64,000 bases of DNA from Palsa-504 sp963753195 (GCA_963753195.1 CAVWBH010000001.1:1550001-1614000), one strand, 5' to 3'. Shown: positions 24,608 through 32,414, counted from the stretch's first letter. The notes: generated from the letters alone by a model not told the origin. Program-made: numbers and translations.

Positions 24608-24955
24608 TCAGTGGAAGGAGTCGCCGCAGGCACAGGAACCCGTGGCGTTCGGATTGTCGATCGTGAAGCCCTGCTTCTCGATCGTGTCGACGAAGTCGAT
24701 CGTCGCGCCCATCAGGTAAGGGGCGCTCATCTTGTCGGTCACGACCTCGACGCCGCCGAACCCGCTGACGATGTCGCCGTCGATGCTGCGCTCATCGAAG
24801 TAGAGCTGGTAGCGAAGCCCGGAGCAGCCGCCCGGCTGGACCGCGATGCGCAGCCTCAGGTCCTCCCGGCCCTCCTGGGCGAGCAGCGAGCTCACCTTGG
24901 TCGCGGCGACCTCGGTGAGGATGACACCCTGCGAAACCTCTTGCTGAACAGTCAC
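24608..24955 (-). CDS. erpA: ErpA/HesB A-type iron-sulfur cluster insertion protein
   Basis: A-type carriers deliver Fe-S clusters to target enzymes. The 115-residue protein has the three conserved Cys: one in PGGCSGLRYQLYFDE and two in the C-terminal GSCACGDSFH. Full length for the family. GTG 24955 follows AGGAG by six bases. Upstream lie three 16-bp tandem repeats that could bind a regulator. The carrier may supply the Rieske protein or other Fe-S proteins encoded nearby, but this is inference. Confidence 0.95.
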   Translation of the reverse strand: MTVQQEVSQGVILTEVAATKVSSLLAQEGREDLRLRIAVQPGGCSGLRYQLYFDERSIDGDIVSGFGGVEVVTDKMSAPYLMGATIDFVDTIEKQGFTIDNPNATGSCACGDSFH

Positions 24956-24975
24956 CTTTAGCTCCTGCCTGGTCT

Positions 24976-25023
24976 GTGTGCCCGTAAATCAGTGTGCCCG
25001 TAAATCTGTGTGCCCGTAGGTAC
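24976..25023. repeat. Three tandem 16-bp repeats upstream of erpA
   Basis: Units GTGTGCCCGTAAATCA, GTGTGCCCGTAAATCT and a diverged third GTGTGCCCGTAGGTAC follow each other without gap. They end about 20 bases upstream of the erpA start and are AT-richer than the flanks. The remaining gap to 25106 holds an AT-rich stretch (CGATATTAGGTC) that may contain a promoter. Confidence 0.85.
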
Positions 25024-25106
25024 GAGGTGGGCATGCTCCCACGTGCATTCCCAACGATATTAGGTCTACGCGCATTCCGGCCACCCGGATGGTGGTGAGG
25101 CGTGAC

Positions 25107-25688
25107 TCACAGCCCCGGTGCGCCCCACACCGGGAACCAGCGGGTCAGGTCCGGCTCCCACTTCAGGTCATCGCCGATGACGCCCTTGATCTGCAGTTCC
25201 AGCGTATTGTCGCGGCGCTCGCCGGTCTGCGGCGCGAACGGGTAGAACGTGCCCCGCTTGTACAGGTAGATCAGCGCGAGCCGGCGCTCCTGGTCGTCGC
25301 GGAAGGCGACCAGGGTGCACAGCAGCTGCGGGCCGAAGCCGGCGTCGACCAGCGAGGAGTTAACCGCGTGCAGGTCGGTGACCAGGGCGTCGACCTGGTC
25401 GGACAGGCGCGAGCTGACCAGCCAGGTGAAGCCGTAGGAGTCCTTGCTCACCTCGACCGGCAGGCCGCCGTCCTGGCCCGCGCTCATGTTGAGCAGCTCC
25501 TGCACGTCGGTCTGCACGTCGGTGAAGGACCGGCCCTCGACCGGCCGGAAGCACACCGAGCCGGAGCCAGTGGGCTTGAAACCGGTCCCGGCTTCCAGCG
25601 TGACCGCCGCTGACGGGAGCGCGAACAGGTCATCCAGCTTGGGCTGGACCGGCTTGCTCCGGCCGAGCAGGGTGTCAAGGAATCCCAC
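25107..25688 (-). CDS. pspAB: PspA-associated protein PspAB
   Basis: The 193-residue soluble protein begins MGFLDTLLGRSKPVQPKLDDLFALPSA, typical of the PspAB family found with PspA and PspAA in Actinobacteria and Archaea. Other family segments are FTWLVSSRLSDQVDALVTDLHAVN, LALIYLYKRGTFYPFAP and a C-terminal DLKWEPDLTRWFPVWGAPGL. No catalytic motif is evident. It follows htpX by 10 bases. It probably acts with PspA in membrane stress; the molecular role is not known to me. Confidence 0.88.
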   Translation of the reverse strand: MGFLDTLLGRSKPVQPKLDDLFALPSAAVTLEAGTGFKPTGSGSVCFRPVEGRSFTDVQTDVQELLNMSAGQDGGLPVEVSKDSYGFTWLVSSRLSDQVDALVTDLHAVNSSLVDAGFGPQLLCTLVAFRDDQERRLALIYLYKRGTFYPFAPQTGERRDNTLELQIKGVIGDDLKWEPDLTRWFPVWGAPGL

Positions 25689-25698
25689 GGCTGCGGCC

Positions 25699-26658
25699 TC
25701 AGCCGGCCTGGCTGAGCTGACGCTGGACCTTGTCCAGCTCGGCCAGCCTGCGCTCGAGGCTCGGGTGGGTCGAGAAGATCGCGGACAGGCTCGCCCCGGT
25801 GCCCCGCAGGTTCATGGCCGGGGCGAAGAAGAACGCGTTCAGCGGCTCGGCGGTGCGCAGGTCCCGGGTCGGGATCTTGGCCATGTCGCCGGTGACCTTG
25901 ATCAGCGCGCTCTTCAGCGCGCTGGGCTGGCCGGTGAGCAGCGCGCCGCTGCGGTCCGCGGCCAGCTCGCGGTAGCGGGACAGCAGGCGGATGAGCAGGA
26001 AGCTGATCGCGTAGACGACGATGCTGACCGCCATGATGATCAGGAACAGGTAGCCGGCGTTGCCGCCATTGTTGTTGTTGTTGCTGCTGCGGCCACCGCC
26101 GCCGAACAGCTCGCCGTAGAAGGAGAACCTGATCAGCAGCGCGGCCACGATGGCCAGGAACGACGCGATCGTCATGACCTGGACGTCCTTGTGGGCCACG
26201 TGCGACAGCTCGTGCGCGATGACGCCCTCGAGCTCGTCGGTCTCAAGCCTGTTCATCAGGCCGGTGGTCACGCAGAGCACCGACTTGTCCGCGTTGCGCC
26301 CGGTCGCGAAGGCGTTCGGCAGATGAGTGTTGGCGATGGCCACGCGCGGCTTGGGCATGTCAGCCAGCGCGCACACCCGGTCCACGATGCCATGCAGCTC
26401 CGGCGCCTGCTGCGGGCTGACCTCGACCGCGCCGGCCGTGCTGAGCGCGATCTTGTCGGAGTAGAAGAAAGAGCCGATCGCGAAACCGCCCGCGAGGACC
26501 ACCGCGAACAGCACGATCACGGCGTCGGACGCGTGGGTGGCCATCCCGATCCCGATGATCGCGGCGACGAATCCCACAAACACCAGCCCGAGCAGGAACA
26601 TGGTCGCGGTCATCCGCACCGTCAGCCCCCGGTCGGGCGCATACCTGGTACGCGCCAT
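25699..26658 (-). CDS. htpX: HtpX-type M48 zinc metalloprotease
   Basis: This membrane-bound protease degrades misfolded membrane proteins. I chose ATG 26658 (MARTRYAPDRG), seven bases after GGAGGTG. Two N-terminal helices (about residues 17-60), the zinc site HELSH (in EGVIAHELSHVAHKDV), then two more helices split by GGGGRSSNNNNNGGNAG, and the third ligand in RYRELAADRSGALL. Length 319 is slightly above the E. coli protein. The Asn/Gly loop between helices 3 and 4 is coded by consecutive AAC/AAT codons. It sits inside the psp cluster between pspAA and pspAB, with a 209-base gap upstream. Confidence 0.95.
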   Translation of the reverse strand: MARTRYAPDRGLTVRMTATMFLLGLVFVGFVAAIIGIGMATHASDAVIVLFAVVLAGGFAIGSFFYSDKIALSTAGAVEVSPQQAPELHGIVDRVCALADMPKPRVAIANTHLPNAFATGRNADKSVLCVTTGLMNRLETDELEGVIAHELSHVAHKDVQVMTIASFLAIVAALLIRFSFYGELFGGGGRSSNNNNNGGNAGYLFLIIMAVSIVVYAISFLLIRLLSRYRELAADRSGALLTGQPSALKSALIKVTGDMAKIPTRDLRTAEPLNAFFFAPAMNLRGTGASLSAIFSTHPSLERRLAELDKVQRQLSQAG

Positions 26659-26867
26659 CTGGCGCCACCTCCGTTTTCGCCCCCGGCGGCGTTGCCGTCC
26701 GGGTGCCACCAGCACTACCTAGCTTGAACTGTATCCCACCGATGCTGAACCTGAGCTGAGCGTTGTCCGCAGGTCTGCCCAGGATTACCGGGGCGTCGGC
26801 GGCCGCATGACCGGCGGCCCGGGCGGGCGTCCCGGGCGGGCATCCCGGCTCGGGCCTGGCCCGGGAT

Positions 26868-27146
26868 TCAGCCCGGGATGAGGCCCTCATCCGTGAGCAT
26901 CTTGCGGACCTCGTCCATGCTCGAGTCCTCGCGCGGGAGGATCAGGTCCGATGGTTCAAGGGTATCCGCGGGCAGCGGTGAACCACTCGCGCGGACATGG
27001 CCGAGAAGACGGGTCAGCGCGGCGGCGAAGGCGGCCTCATCGCCCCGCTCGACCGCCGTCTCGAGGTCGGTGTCCAGCTGGTTGAGGTCGGCGACGGCCG
27101 CGTCGTCGACGCTGAACTGGTCCTCGCCCAGGATCCTGACGATCAT
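26868..27146 (-). CDS. pspAA: PspA-associated protein PspAA
   Basis: The 92-residue protein MIVRILGEDQFSVDDAAVADL matches the PspAA family that always neighbours PspA in this lineage. It is acidic and helical, with the conserved ends LEPSDLILPREDSSMDEVRKML and GLIPG. It overlaps the pspA stop by ATGA (translational coupling). It is thought to be a PspA partner, possibly a regulator of oligomer state; that is inference. Between it and htpX (26659-26867) lies a GC-rich gap with CCCGGGAT repeats and an AT-richer patch near 26720 that may hold a promoter. Confidence 0.88.
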   Translation of the reverse strand: MIVRILGEDQFSVDDAAVADLNQLDTDLETAVERGDEAAFAAALTRLLGHVRASGSPLPADTLEPSDLILPREDSSMDEVRKMLTDEGLIPG

Positions 27147-28081
27147 GATCCGTCACCGTTACGCGGCTCCCCGGCCAGCCCGGGCAGGTCCGACACGGGC
27201 AGCCCGGCGGGCCGGGTCTCCTGCTGCGGCTGCTGCTCCTGGGCCTGCTGCGACGGGGTGTACCGGGGAGCGTAGGCTCCCTGGTCCTGCTCAGAGTCCT
27301 GGGGACGCTCGGGGTCCTGGGATCGTTCGGCGGCCTGGGCATCGCCGTTGGCCGCGGAACCTTCGAGCTGCTTGGGCGCGCCGGTGGTGAGCTCGCCCTT
27401 GAGCATGGCCAGTTCCCGCTCGACGTCGCTGCTGGCGCTCATCGCCTCCAGCTCGGACTGGATATCGTCGCGCTTCCCGCCGACGGCGTCGTCGAGCGCG
27501 CCGGAGGCCATGAGCTCGTCGATCGCGCCCGCCCGGGCCTGCATCTGGGCCGTCTTGTCCTCGGCGCGCTGGATCGCCATGCCGACGTCGCCCATCTCCT
27601 CGGAGATGCCGGTGAAGGCCTCGTTGATCCTGGTCTGCGCCTCGGCCGCGGTGTAGGTGGCCTTGATGGTCTCCTTCCTGGTGCGGAAGGCGTCCACCTT
27701 GGCCTGCAGCCGCTGGGAGGCGACGGTGAGCTTTTCCTCTTCGCCCTGTAGCTGGGCGTACTGCGTCTGCAGCTCGTCCAGCTGGCTCTGCGCTGACGAC
27801 TTACGCGTGAGCGCCTCCCGGGCGAGGTCCTCACGCCCCATCGACAGGGCCTTGCGCGCCTGGTCCTGGAGCTTGTTGGACTGCTGCTGTAGCTGGTTCA
27901 TCTGCAGCTCGACACGTTTGCGCGAGGTGGCGACGTCCGCGACCCCGCGGCGGACCTTCGTCAGCAGCTCGAGCTGCCGCTGATAGGAGTAGTCCAGGGT
28001 CTCACGCGGGTCTTCCATTTTGTCCAGGGCCCTGTTGGCCTTGGCCTTGAAGACAAGTGAGACTCTCTTCATCACGCCCAT
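27143..28081 (-). CDS. pspA: PspA/IM30 (ESCRT-III superfamily) membrane-stress protein
   Basis: PspA polymerises on damaged membranes and limits proton leakage. The 312-residue protein is almost entirely coiled coil: MKRVSLVFKAKANRALDKMEDPRETLDYSYQ at the start, then long Gln/Lys/Glu helices to about residue 225 and a disordered Pro/Gln-rich tail from about 240 (QQAQEQQPQQET). I use ATG 28081 (MGVMKRV); ATG 28072 (MKRV) is equally plausible. First gene of the pspA-pspAA-(htpX-pspAB) set. No PspF or ClgR gene is near. Confidence 0.93.
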   Translation of the reverse strand: MGVMKRVSLVFKAKANRALDKMEDPRETLDYSYQRQLELLTKVRRGVADVATSRKRVELQMNQLQQQSNKLQDQARKALSMGREDLAREALTRKSSAQSQLDELQTQYAQLQGEEEKLTVASQRLQAKVDAFRTRKETIKATYTAAEAQTRINEAFTGISEEMGDVGMAIQRAEDKTAQMQARAGAIDELMASGALDDAVGGKRDDIQSELEAMSASSDVERELAMLKGELTTGAPKQLEGSAANGDAQAAERSQDPERPQDSEQDQGAYAPRYTPSQQAQEQQPQQETRPAGLPVSDLPGLAGEPRNGDGS

Positions 28082-28255
28082 ACGCGCGGCCGTCCCCTTC
28101 GTAGCATTCACGCCGCCGACGTGGGCCGCGCAACCGGGCCGAGGTGGCCGGGCGCCCGGCTAGACGGCGGACGAGCCCGTGCGACTAGTCGCATTCCACC
28201 CTACGCGGTCCCCAGCATAGGAGCTACCGTTGCTATGCCCCCGCCGGGCTAAGCT

Positions 28256-28888
28256 ATGCGCGTGTTCCGACGCCATAGCGCCGGGGCGACGGACGAGACG
28301 GCCCAGGATTCCCCGGGCGCGCAGAGCCCGGGCGACCCCGCAGATGCCAGCCAGCCACGTTCTCCCGCCGAAGCGGCCAAGGGACGCCCCACCCCCAAAC
28401 GCAGTGTGGCCGAGCGCAACCGGCGCCAGCCCATCACCGGAGCCCGGCCGCAGGCCAGGCCCCGCACCCCCGAGGAAAAGGCGCAGGCCCGCACCGAGCG
28501 GGCCCGCAAGACGGAGGCCATGCAGCGCGGCGAGACCTGGGCCCTCAACCCGAAGGACCGCGGGCCGGCCCGGGCCCTGGCCCGCGACTTCATCGACTCC
28601 AAGCGCCGGGTCAGCGAGTACTACATGTATGTCCTGGTGCTCCTGCTGATCGGCGTGTTCGCCGGCGGGCAGGCCGCGCAGAGCATCATCTCGCCGCTGA
28701 TCCTGGTGCTGGCCCTGGTCCTGCTGGTCGAGACCCAGCTCATCAAGGGCGGCCTGCGCCGGCTGCTCAACGAGCGGCTGCCGGGCGAGCCCATGAAGGG
28801 CCTGACGCTGTACGCCATCCTGCGCTCTCTGCAGATCCGCAAGCTCCGGATGCCGGCCCCCCGCGTCAGGCCGGGAGCCGAGATCTAG
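28256..28888 (+). CDS. DUF3043 membrane protein
   Basis: The 210-residue protein is a DUF3043 member, found throughout Actinobacteria with unknown role. Residues 1-90 are hydrophilic and Arg/Pro rich (PKRSVAERNRR, RPRTPEEKAQARTERARKT). GETWALNPKDRGPARALARDFIDSKRRVSEYYMY is the conserved cytoplasmic part, followed by two membrane helices (about 125-170) and a basic tail LRSLQIRKLRMPAPRV. It is divergent from pspA. Its TAG stop shares the bases CTAG with the stop of the convergent small gene. Confidence 0.88.
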   Translation: MRVFRRHSAGATDETAQDSPGAQSPGDPADASQPRSPAEAAKGRPTPKRSVAERNRRQPITGARPQARPRTPEEKAQARTERARKTEAMQRGETWALNPKDRGPARALARDFIDSKRRVSEYYMYVLVLLLIGVFAGGQAAQSIISPLILVLALVLLVETQLIKGGLRRLLNERLPGEPMKGLTLYAILRSLQIRKLRMPAPRVRPGAEI

Positions 28889-29094
28889 TCCTCCGGGTGC
28901 AGGCTCATCGGGCCGTACTCGGTGCGTGCGTCTTCGAGCAGCGTGACCTGGTCCACGCCGATCGCCAGCAGCGCGCGCCAGTTCTCGCCGAGCCAGCTCT
29001 CGGCGTCGCCCTGGCTGACGAAGATCGCCTCCTGCAGGTCATCGGCGGCAACCATGGCCCCGTCCGCCTTCTCGTAACGCCACGTCCACGGCAT
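28885..29094 (-). CDS. Small conserved actinobacterial protein (MPWTWRYEK type)
   Basis: The 69-residue acidic protein begins MPWTWRYEKADGAMV and contains SQGDAESWLGENWRALLAIGVDQVTLLED and ends YGPMSLHPED. This small family is widespread in Streptomyces and relatives; function unknown. I chose ATG 29094, with GAGAGG ten bases upstream; GTG 29103 is too close to that site. No membrane segment. Convergent with the DUF3043 gene with shared CTAG stop bases. Confidence 0.82.
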   Translation of the reverse strand: MPWTWRYEKADGAMVAADDLQEAIFVSQGDAESWLGENWRALLAIGVDQVTLLEDARTEYGPMSLHPED

Positions 29095-29771
29095 CGATGC
29101 CACGCCTCTCTGGTCTGCGCCCGCCTGCTCTGGGCCCGTCTTGGGCTGCGCCCGCCTGGTCGGCGCCCGCCTGGTCTGCGCCCGTCTGGCCTTGGGCCCG
29201 GGCCCAAGGTTAACGCGGGGACGGCGGCGCCAGACGATAAGGCGCAGAACAGGATGGCCCAGACGGCCTTGCCGCGGCCGGTGACCGGGCTCCAGCCCCA
29301 GACATCGCTCAGCGCGTCCACCATCTGCAGCCCGCGGCCGGCCTCTTCGGTCCGCTCCGGCATCCTGAGCACCGGCGCGTTATCGGACGGGTCGAGCACC
29401 GCGCACATGACCTCACCGGCCCGGCGCAGCAGGCGCAGGCCCAGCGGCTGCCCCGGGAGCGCGCCCCGCGCCGCGTGCGAGACCGCGTTGGCCACGAACT
29501 CGCCGACAATCACCTCAGCGTCATCGGCCAGCGAGGCCAGGCCCCATTCGCGCAGGGTGTTCCGGGTGAAACGGCGGGCGGCCCGGCCGGACTGGGCGTT
29601 GACGCCGAGCGAGCAGGCCGCGACCGCCGGGGAATCCCACCAATCCGATGGCATCCGCACCACTCGCGGGCGGCCCGGCGCGGGCTGCAGCCTGGCGGTC
29701 AGGTTCACGGGCCGGCGCAAGGCAGGATCCACCTTGGTCCGTGTAGGCAACCCTACCTGGCTCGTGCCCAT
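28905..29771 (-). CDS. Anti-sigma-factor-like ATP-binding protein (HATPase_c_2), C-terminal end uncertain
   Basis: The recognised part is an RsbW-type serine kinase/ATPase fold: N box AEVIVGEFVANAVSHAARG, G1 AVLDPSDNAPVLR, G2 EAGRGLQMVDALSDVWGW and end AVWAILFCAL. The likely start is ATG 29771 (MGTSQVGLPTRTK). Such proteins are abundant in Actinobacteria and often act with XRE regulators and DUF397 proteins, neither of which is here. From about residue 195 the frame runs through an Arg/Pro/Gly repeat and then overlaps the small MPWTW gene by about 190 bases in another frame. The true protein may be shorter through a frameshift, or the overlap may be real. Confidence 0.65.
   Translation of the reverse strand: MGTSQVGLPTRTKVDPALRRPVNLTARLQPAPGRPRVVRMPSDWWDSPAVAACSLGVNAQSGRAARRFTRNTLREWGLASLADDAEVIVGEFVANAVSHAARGALPGQPLGLRLLRRAGEVMCAVLDPSDNAPVLRMPERTEEAGRGLQMVDALSDVWGWSPVTGRGKAVWAILFCALSSGAAVPALTLGPGPRPDGRRPGGRRPGGRSPRRAQSRRAQTREAWHRCRGRGVTRRRTGPWLPPMTCRRRSSSARATPRAGSARTGARCWRSAWTRSRCSKTHAPSTAR
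29107..29205. repeat. Minisatellite of 14-15 base units (CGCCCGCCTGGTCTG-like)
   Basis: About six imperfect units based on GCGCCCGCCTGGTC fill the 3' part of the ATPase frame just upstream of the small gene. They translate to the Arg/Pro/Gly tail of the ATP-binding protein. Confidence 0.75.
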
Positions 29772-29861
29772 TCGCGACCCCGCGAAGTGTTGTACGGCAA
29801 CCTCGGCTGATATGCGCAGTTGACATCCTGCCCGAGATCCGGCAGTTGATGCAAGACCATC

Positions 29862-29884
29862 TGCACGTTCATTCGGAACGTGCA
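29862..29884. promoter_or_regulatory. Inverted repeat TGCACGTTC-n5-GAACGTGCA upstream of the ATP-binding protein gene
   Basis: Perfect 9-bp arms around ATTCG, about 90 bases before the start codon at 29771, in an AT-richer stretch. The size and symmetry fit a dimeric regulator site. The surrounding gap (29772-30034) carries no gene; its protein reading is not convincing. Confidence 0.6.
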
Positions 29885-30034
29885 AACTAATGCTGTCGCA
29901 GGTCGCAGGGAGTCGATCGTGCTGGTAGCAGGCTTAACTCGGCCACCTGGGTCCACCAAGATGGTGCTTGGCCGACCTGCTCCGGCGCGACTGGCTGACC
30001 TGGTCGCTCGCCGCCGGGTGAGTGCTGGAGGGCC

Positions 30035-30868
30035 TTAGGGCGTGTGCTGAGCAGCCTGCCGGCGGGCCTGCGCGGCCTCGCGCATCAGGCGGCGCTGCGA
30101 GCGCACCTGGAAGGCCACGATCACGACGATGAGCGCGATCGAGATCCACAACCCGTAGTGCGAGATCGTCTGCGCGACCACGACCGCGTGGTGGCCGAGC
30201 TCGTAGCCCAGGCCCGCCAGCAGGCCCGCCCACAGCAGCGTGCCGATGGCATCCAGGATGAGGAACGTGACCAGCCGCATCCCGGCCCAGCCGGCGACGA
30301 CGTAGATGATCGCGGTCGGGATGGGCAGGAACGGAGCGATCACCACGGCGGGCCAGGTGAACTTGCGACCCCACCGGTGCACGCGGTCCATGTACCGGCC
30401 GCCGCGGTTACGCTTGCCGGACAGGATCGTGATGAGCCGCTCGCCCCACAGCCGGCCCGCCCACCAGTACAGCAGGTCGAACTTCATCAGTCCGGGAATG
30501 GCGGCCAGCAGGACCACGACCAGCGAGCCGTGCCCGACCCGGACGAAGGCGGCGGCGGAGATTATTGCCGCGGTGTTCCCGTTCAGTACCTCGAGCAGCA
30601 CTGGGCGGGTGCCGACCAGCGGGGCGACGAACGGCAGCAGGGCCCAGTAGTAGATGCCGCTGAGCACGATGCCGGCCCAGAGCAAGATGTCCACCCGGCG
30701 CGGCCGCCCGGACCACGGTATCCGCGGGTCATCCCATACCGAACCGGGGCTGGCGCCCGCGGCCTGGGCCAGGGCCTGCGGCGGCGGATCGGCCTCCTCG
30801 GCTACCTCGGCCTGCGGCTGCTCGTCCACTACGTCAAGGTATCCCGAAACGGGGATCGTTAACGCCAT
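30035..30868 (-). CDS. DedA-family membrane protein
   Basis: DedA proteins are membrane proteins of the VTT/SNARE-associated superfamily, implicated in lipid flipping and membrane potential. The 277-residue protein has a hydrophilic N-terminus (residues 1-60, acidic then basic), five to six helices, and the conserved GLMKFDLLYWWAGRLWGERLI, APFLPIPTAIIYVVAGWAGMRL and LILDAIGTLLWAGLLAGLGYELG. The C-terminus is basic. The start at 30868 is only five bases from the divergent PNP start; GTG 30829 after TACCTT-n6 would be a leaderless alternative. Both promoters must lie inside the opposite gene. Confidence 0.9.
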   Translation of the reverse strand: MALTIPVSGYLDVVDEQPQAEVAEEADPPPQALAQAAGASPGSVWDDPRIPWSGRPRRVDILLWAGIVLSGIYYWALLPFVAPLVGTRPVLLEVLNGNTAAIISAAAFVRVGHGSLVVVLLAAIPGLMKFDLLYWWAGRLWGERLITILSGKRNRGGRYMDRVHRWGRKFTWPAVVIAPFLPIPTAIIYVVAGWAGMRLVTFLILDAIGTLLWAGLLAGLGYELGHHAVVVAQTISHYGLWISIALIVVIVAFQVRSQRRLMREAAQARRQAAQHTP

Positions 30869-30873
30869 GCGCC

Positions 30874-31695
30874 ATGATGCTGGTCGTGAGCGATGATCCG
30901 TACGCCGCGGCCGCGGCCAGCGCCGGCCGCCTGACCTCGCTGGGCGGGCAGGCCGACATCGCCGTGGTCCTCGGCTCGGGCTGGGCCCCGGCCGCCGACG
31001 CGATCGGCACCGCCGAGGCCGAGATCCCGCTGACCGAGCTCGGCGGGTTTCCCGAGCCCACCGTGGCCGGGCACGTGCCCACGGTTCGTTATGTCAGCGC
31101 GGGGCCGGTGCGGGTGCTGGTGTTCCTGGGCCGGGTGCATCTGTACGAAGGGTGGCCGCCCGCCACGGTGGTCCACGGCGTGCGCACGGCGGTGTCGGCA
31201 GGCTGCCGGGCGGTGGTGCTGACGAACGCCGCAGGCGGCATCCGGCCCGGGCTGGCGGTCGGGCAGCCAGTGCTGATCAGCGATCACCTCAACCTGACCG
31301 GCAAGTCGCCGCTGACCGGGCCAGCCCCATCGTCGGGCGAGCGGTTCACCGACCTGACCGGCCTGTACTCGCCGCGGCTGCGCGCCCTGGCCCGCGAGGC
31401 CGACCCGAGCCTGGCCGAAGGCGTGTACGCCATGCTGCCCGGCCCGCACTACGAGACCCCGGCGGAGATCATCATGCTGGGCCGGCTGGGCGCCGACCTG
31501 GTCGGCATGTCGACCGCGCTGGAGGCGATCGCGGCCCGCCAGCTCGGGGCCGAGGTGCTCGGCATCTCACTGGTCACGAACCTGGCGGCGGGCCTGGCCG
31601 GGCACGGCCTGAGCCATGCGGAGGTGGTGGCGGCGGGCCACGCGTCGGCCAGCCGGATGGGCACGCTGCTAGCGGCGATCCTGCCCCGGGTCTAG
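30874..31695 (+). CDS. punA: Purine nucleoside phosphorylase (trimeric type)
   Basis: The enzyme splits purine (deoxy)nucleosides with phosphate to base and (deoxy)ribose-1-phosphate. The 273-residue protein carries the phosphate loop VLGSGW, FPEPTVAGHVPTVRYV, NAAGGIRPGLAVGQ, GPHYETPAE and VGMSTALEAIAARQLGAEVLGISLVTNLAAG with the Asn that selects 6-oxopurines. Length fits the low-molecular-mass trimeric class. Product deoxyribose-1-phosphate could feed DeoC at 37542 after conversion by a phosphopentomutase not encoded here. Confidence 0.95.
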   Translation: MMLVVSDDPYAAAAASAGRLTSLGGQADIAVVLGSGWAPAADAIGTAEAEIPLTELGGFPEPTVAGHVPTVRYVSAGPVRVLVFLGRVHLYEGWPPATVVHGVRTAVSAGCRAVVLTNAAGGIRPGLAVGQPVLISDHLNLTGKSPLTGPAPSSGERFTDLTGLYSPRLRALAREADPSLAEGVYAMLPGPHYETPAEIIMLGRLGADLVGMSTALEAIAARQLGAEVLGISLVTNLAAGLAGHGLSHAEVVAAGHASASRMGTLLAAILPRV

Positions 31696-31820
31696 CGAGG
31701 TGCCCCGGGTCTAGCGAGGTGCGCCTGGGCTGGTGCGGGTGCTCGCGCGGGCCGGGGCGCCTGCGGGCTCTGGGCCCGCGCCGGCCGGGGCGCCTGCGGG
31801 CTCAGGGGTCAGGGGTCAGG
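31693..31820. repeat. Short direct repeats after the PNP gene
   Basis: CCCCGGGTCTAGCGAGGTG is repeated across the PNP stop codon (TAG within the unit), followed by two copies of GGCCGGGGCGCCTGCGGGCT and short GGGGTCA repeats. No protein-like frame. Confidence 0.7.
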
Positions 31821-32309
31821 TCAGGAGCTAGTCAGGTGCCAGCGGATGATCCGGAATCCGTGGCTGACCGCGTCGGCGAGCCTGGCCCGGTCGAAGTGAC
31901 GGTCCTCGCGGCGCGGAATGGGGATGAAGCCCGCGGCCCTCGGGTTCGCCTCGGTCAGGATCATCAGCAGCCGGTCGACCTCGTCGAGGCCAGCCACGAT
32001 GTCCGGCCGTCCCTGTACGTCACGCCCGGCCAGGCGGATCTTCTCCGGCCGACCCGGCTCGAGGTTGAGCTTCCAGTTCCCGCCGCCGGGGGTGAGCAGC
32101 GTGTCGCCGTCCCGGACGTAGCTGACGGGCTGCCGGTAGGACTTCCCCGTGCGCCGCCCGGTCAGGTACAGCAACATCAGGTTCTTGCTCAGCGGGGTCC
32201 GGAAAGGCAGGCCGAGGATCCTGCGCATGGGCACGTTGACGACGCGGAAGAGCACGGCCTGACGGCGCCTTCGCCGGGGCTGATCCTGGGTGCTGACTGC
32301 GGTAGCCAT
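31821..32309 (-). CDS. Nitroreductase/deazaflavin (F420)-dependent oxidoreductase family protein
   Basis: The 162-residue protein belongs to the Ddn/DUF385 family (split beta-barrel) which in Actinobacteria uses F420H2 to reduce quinones or nitro compounds. Characteristic are LMLLYLTGRRTGKSYRQPVSYV and LLTPGGGNWKLNLEPGRPEKIRLAGRD. ATG 32309 follows AGGA by five bases; a longer frame is open but has no site. The basic N-terminus (PRRRRRQAVLF) may associate with the membrane. An inverted repeat at 32334-32350 lies just upstream. Confidence 0.86.
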   Translation of the reverse strand: MATAVSTQDQPRRRRRQAVLFRVVNVPMRRILGLPFRTPLSKNLMLLYLTGRRTGKSYRQPVSYVRDGDTLLTPGGGNWKLNLEPGRPEKIRLAGRDVQGRPDIVAGLDEVDRLLMILTEANPRAAGFIPIPRREDRHFDRARLADAVSHGFRIIRWHLTSS

Positions 32310-32333
32310 AGATTTCCTAAGCGCTTGATTCAT

Positions 32334-32350
32334 TCATACGGTCAGTATGA
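32334..32350. promoter_or_regulatory. Inverted repeat TCATAC-n5-GTATGA, possible TetR-type operator
   Basis: Perfect 6-bp arms in an AT-rich patch 25 bases upstream of the oxidoreductase start. No TetR gene is in the immediate neighbourhood. Confidence 0.5.
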
Positions 32351-32360
32351 TCAAATCAAT

Positions 32361-32404
32361 GGGCGGGCGGGCTGTCAACCAGGGGCGGGCGGGCTGTCAA
32401 CCAG
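32361..32404. repeat. Tandem 21-22 bp repeat (two copies)
   Basis: The word GGGCGGGCTGTCAACCAGGG occurs twice back to back in the divergent gap before the DUF3500 gene, next to the dispersed motif copy B. Confidence 0.8.
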
Positions 32405-32414
32405 GGGGCGTGCG

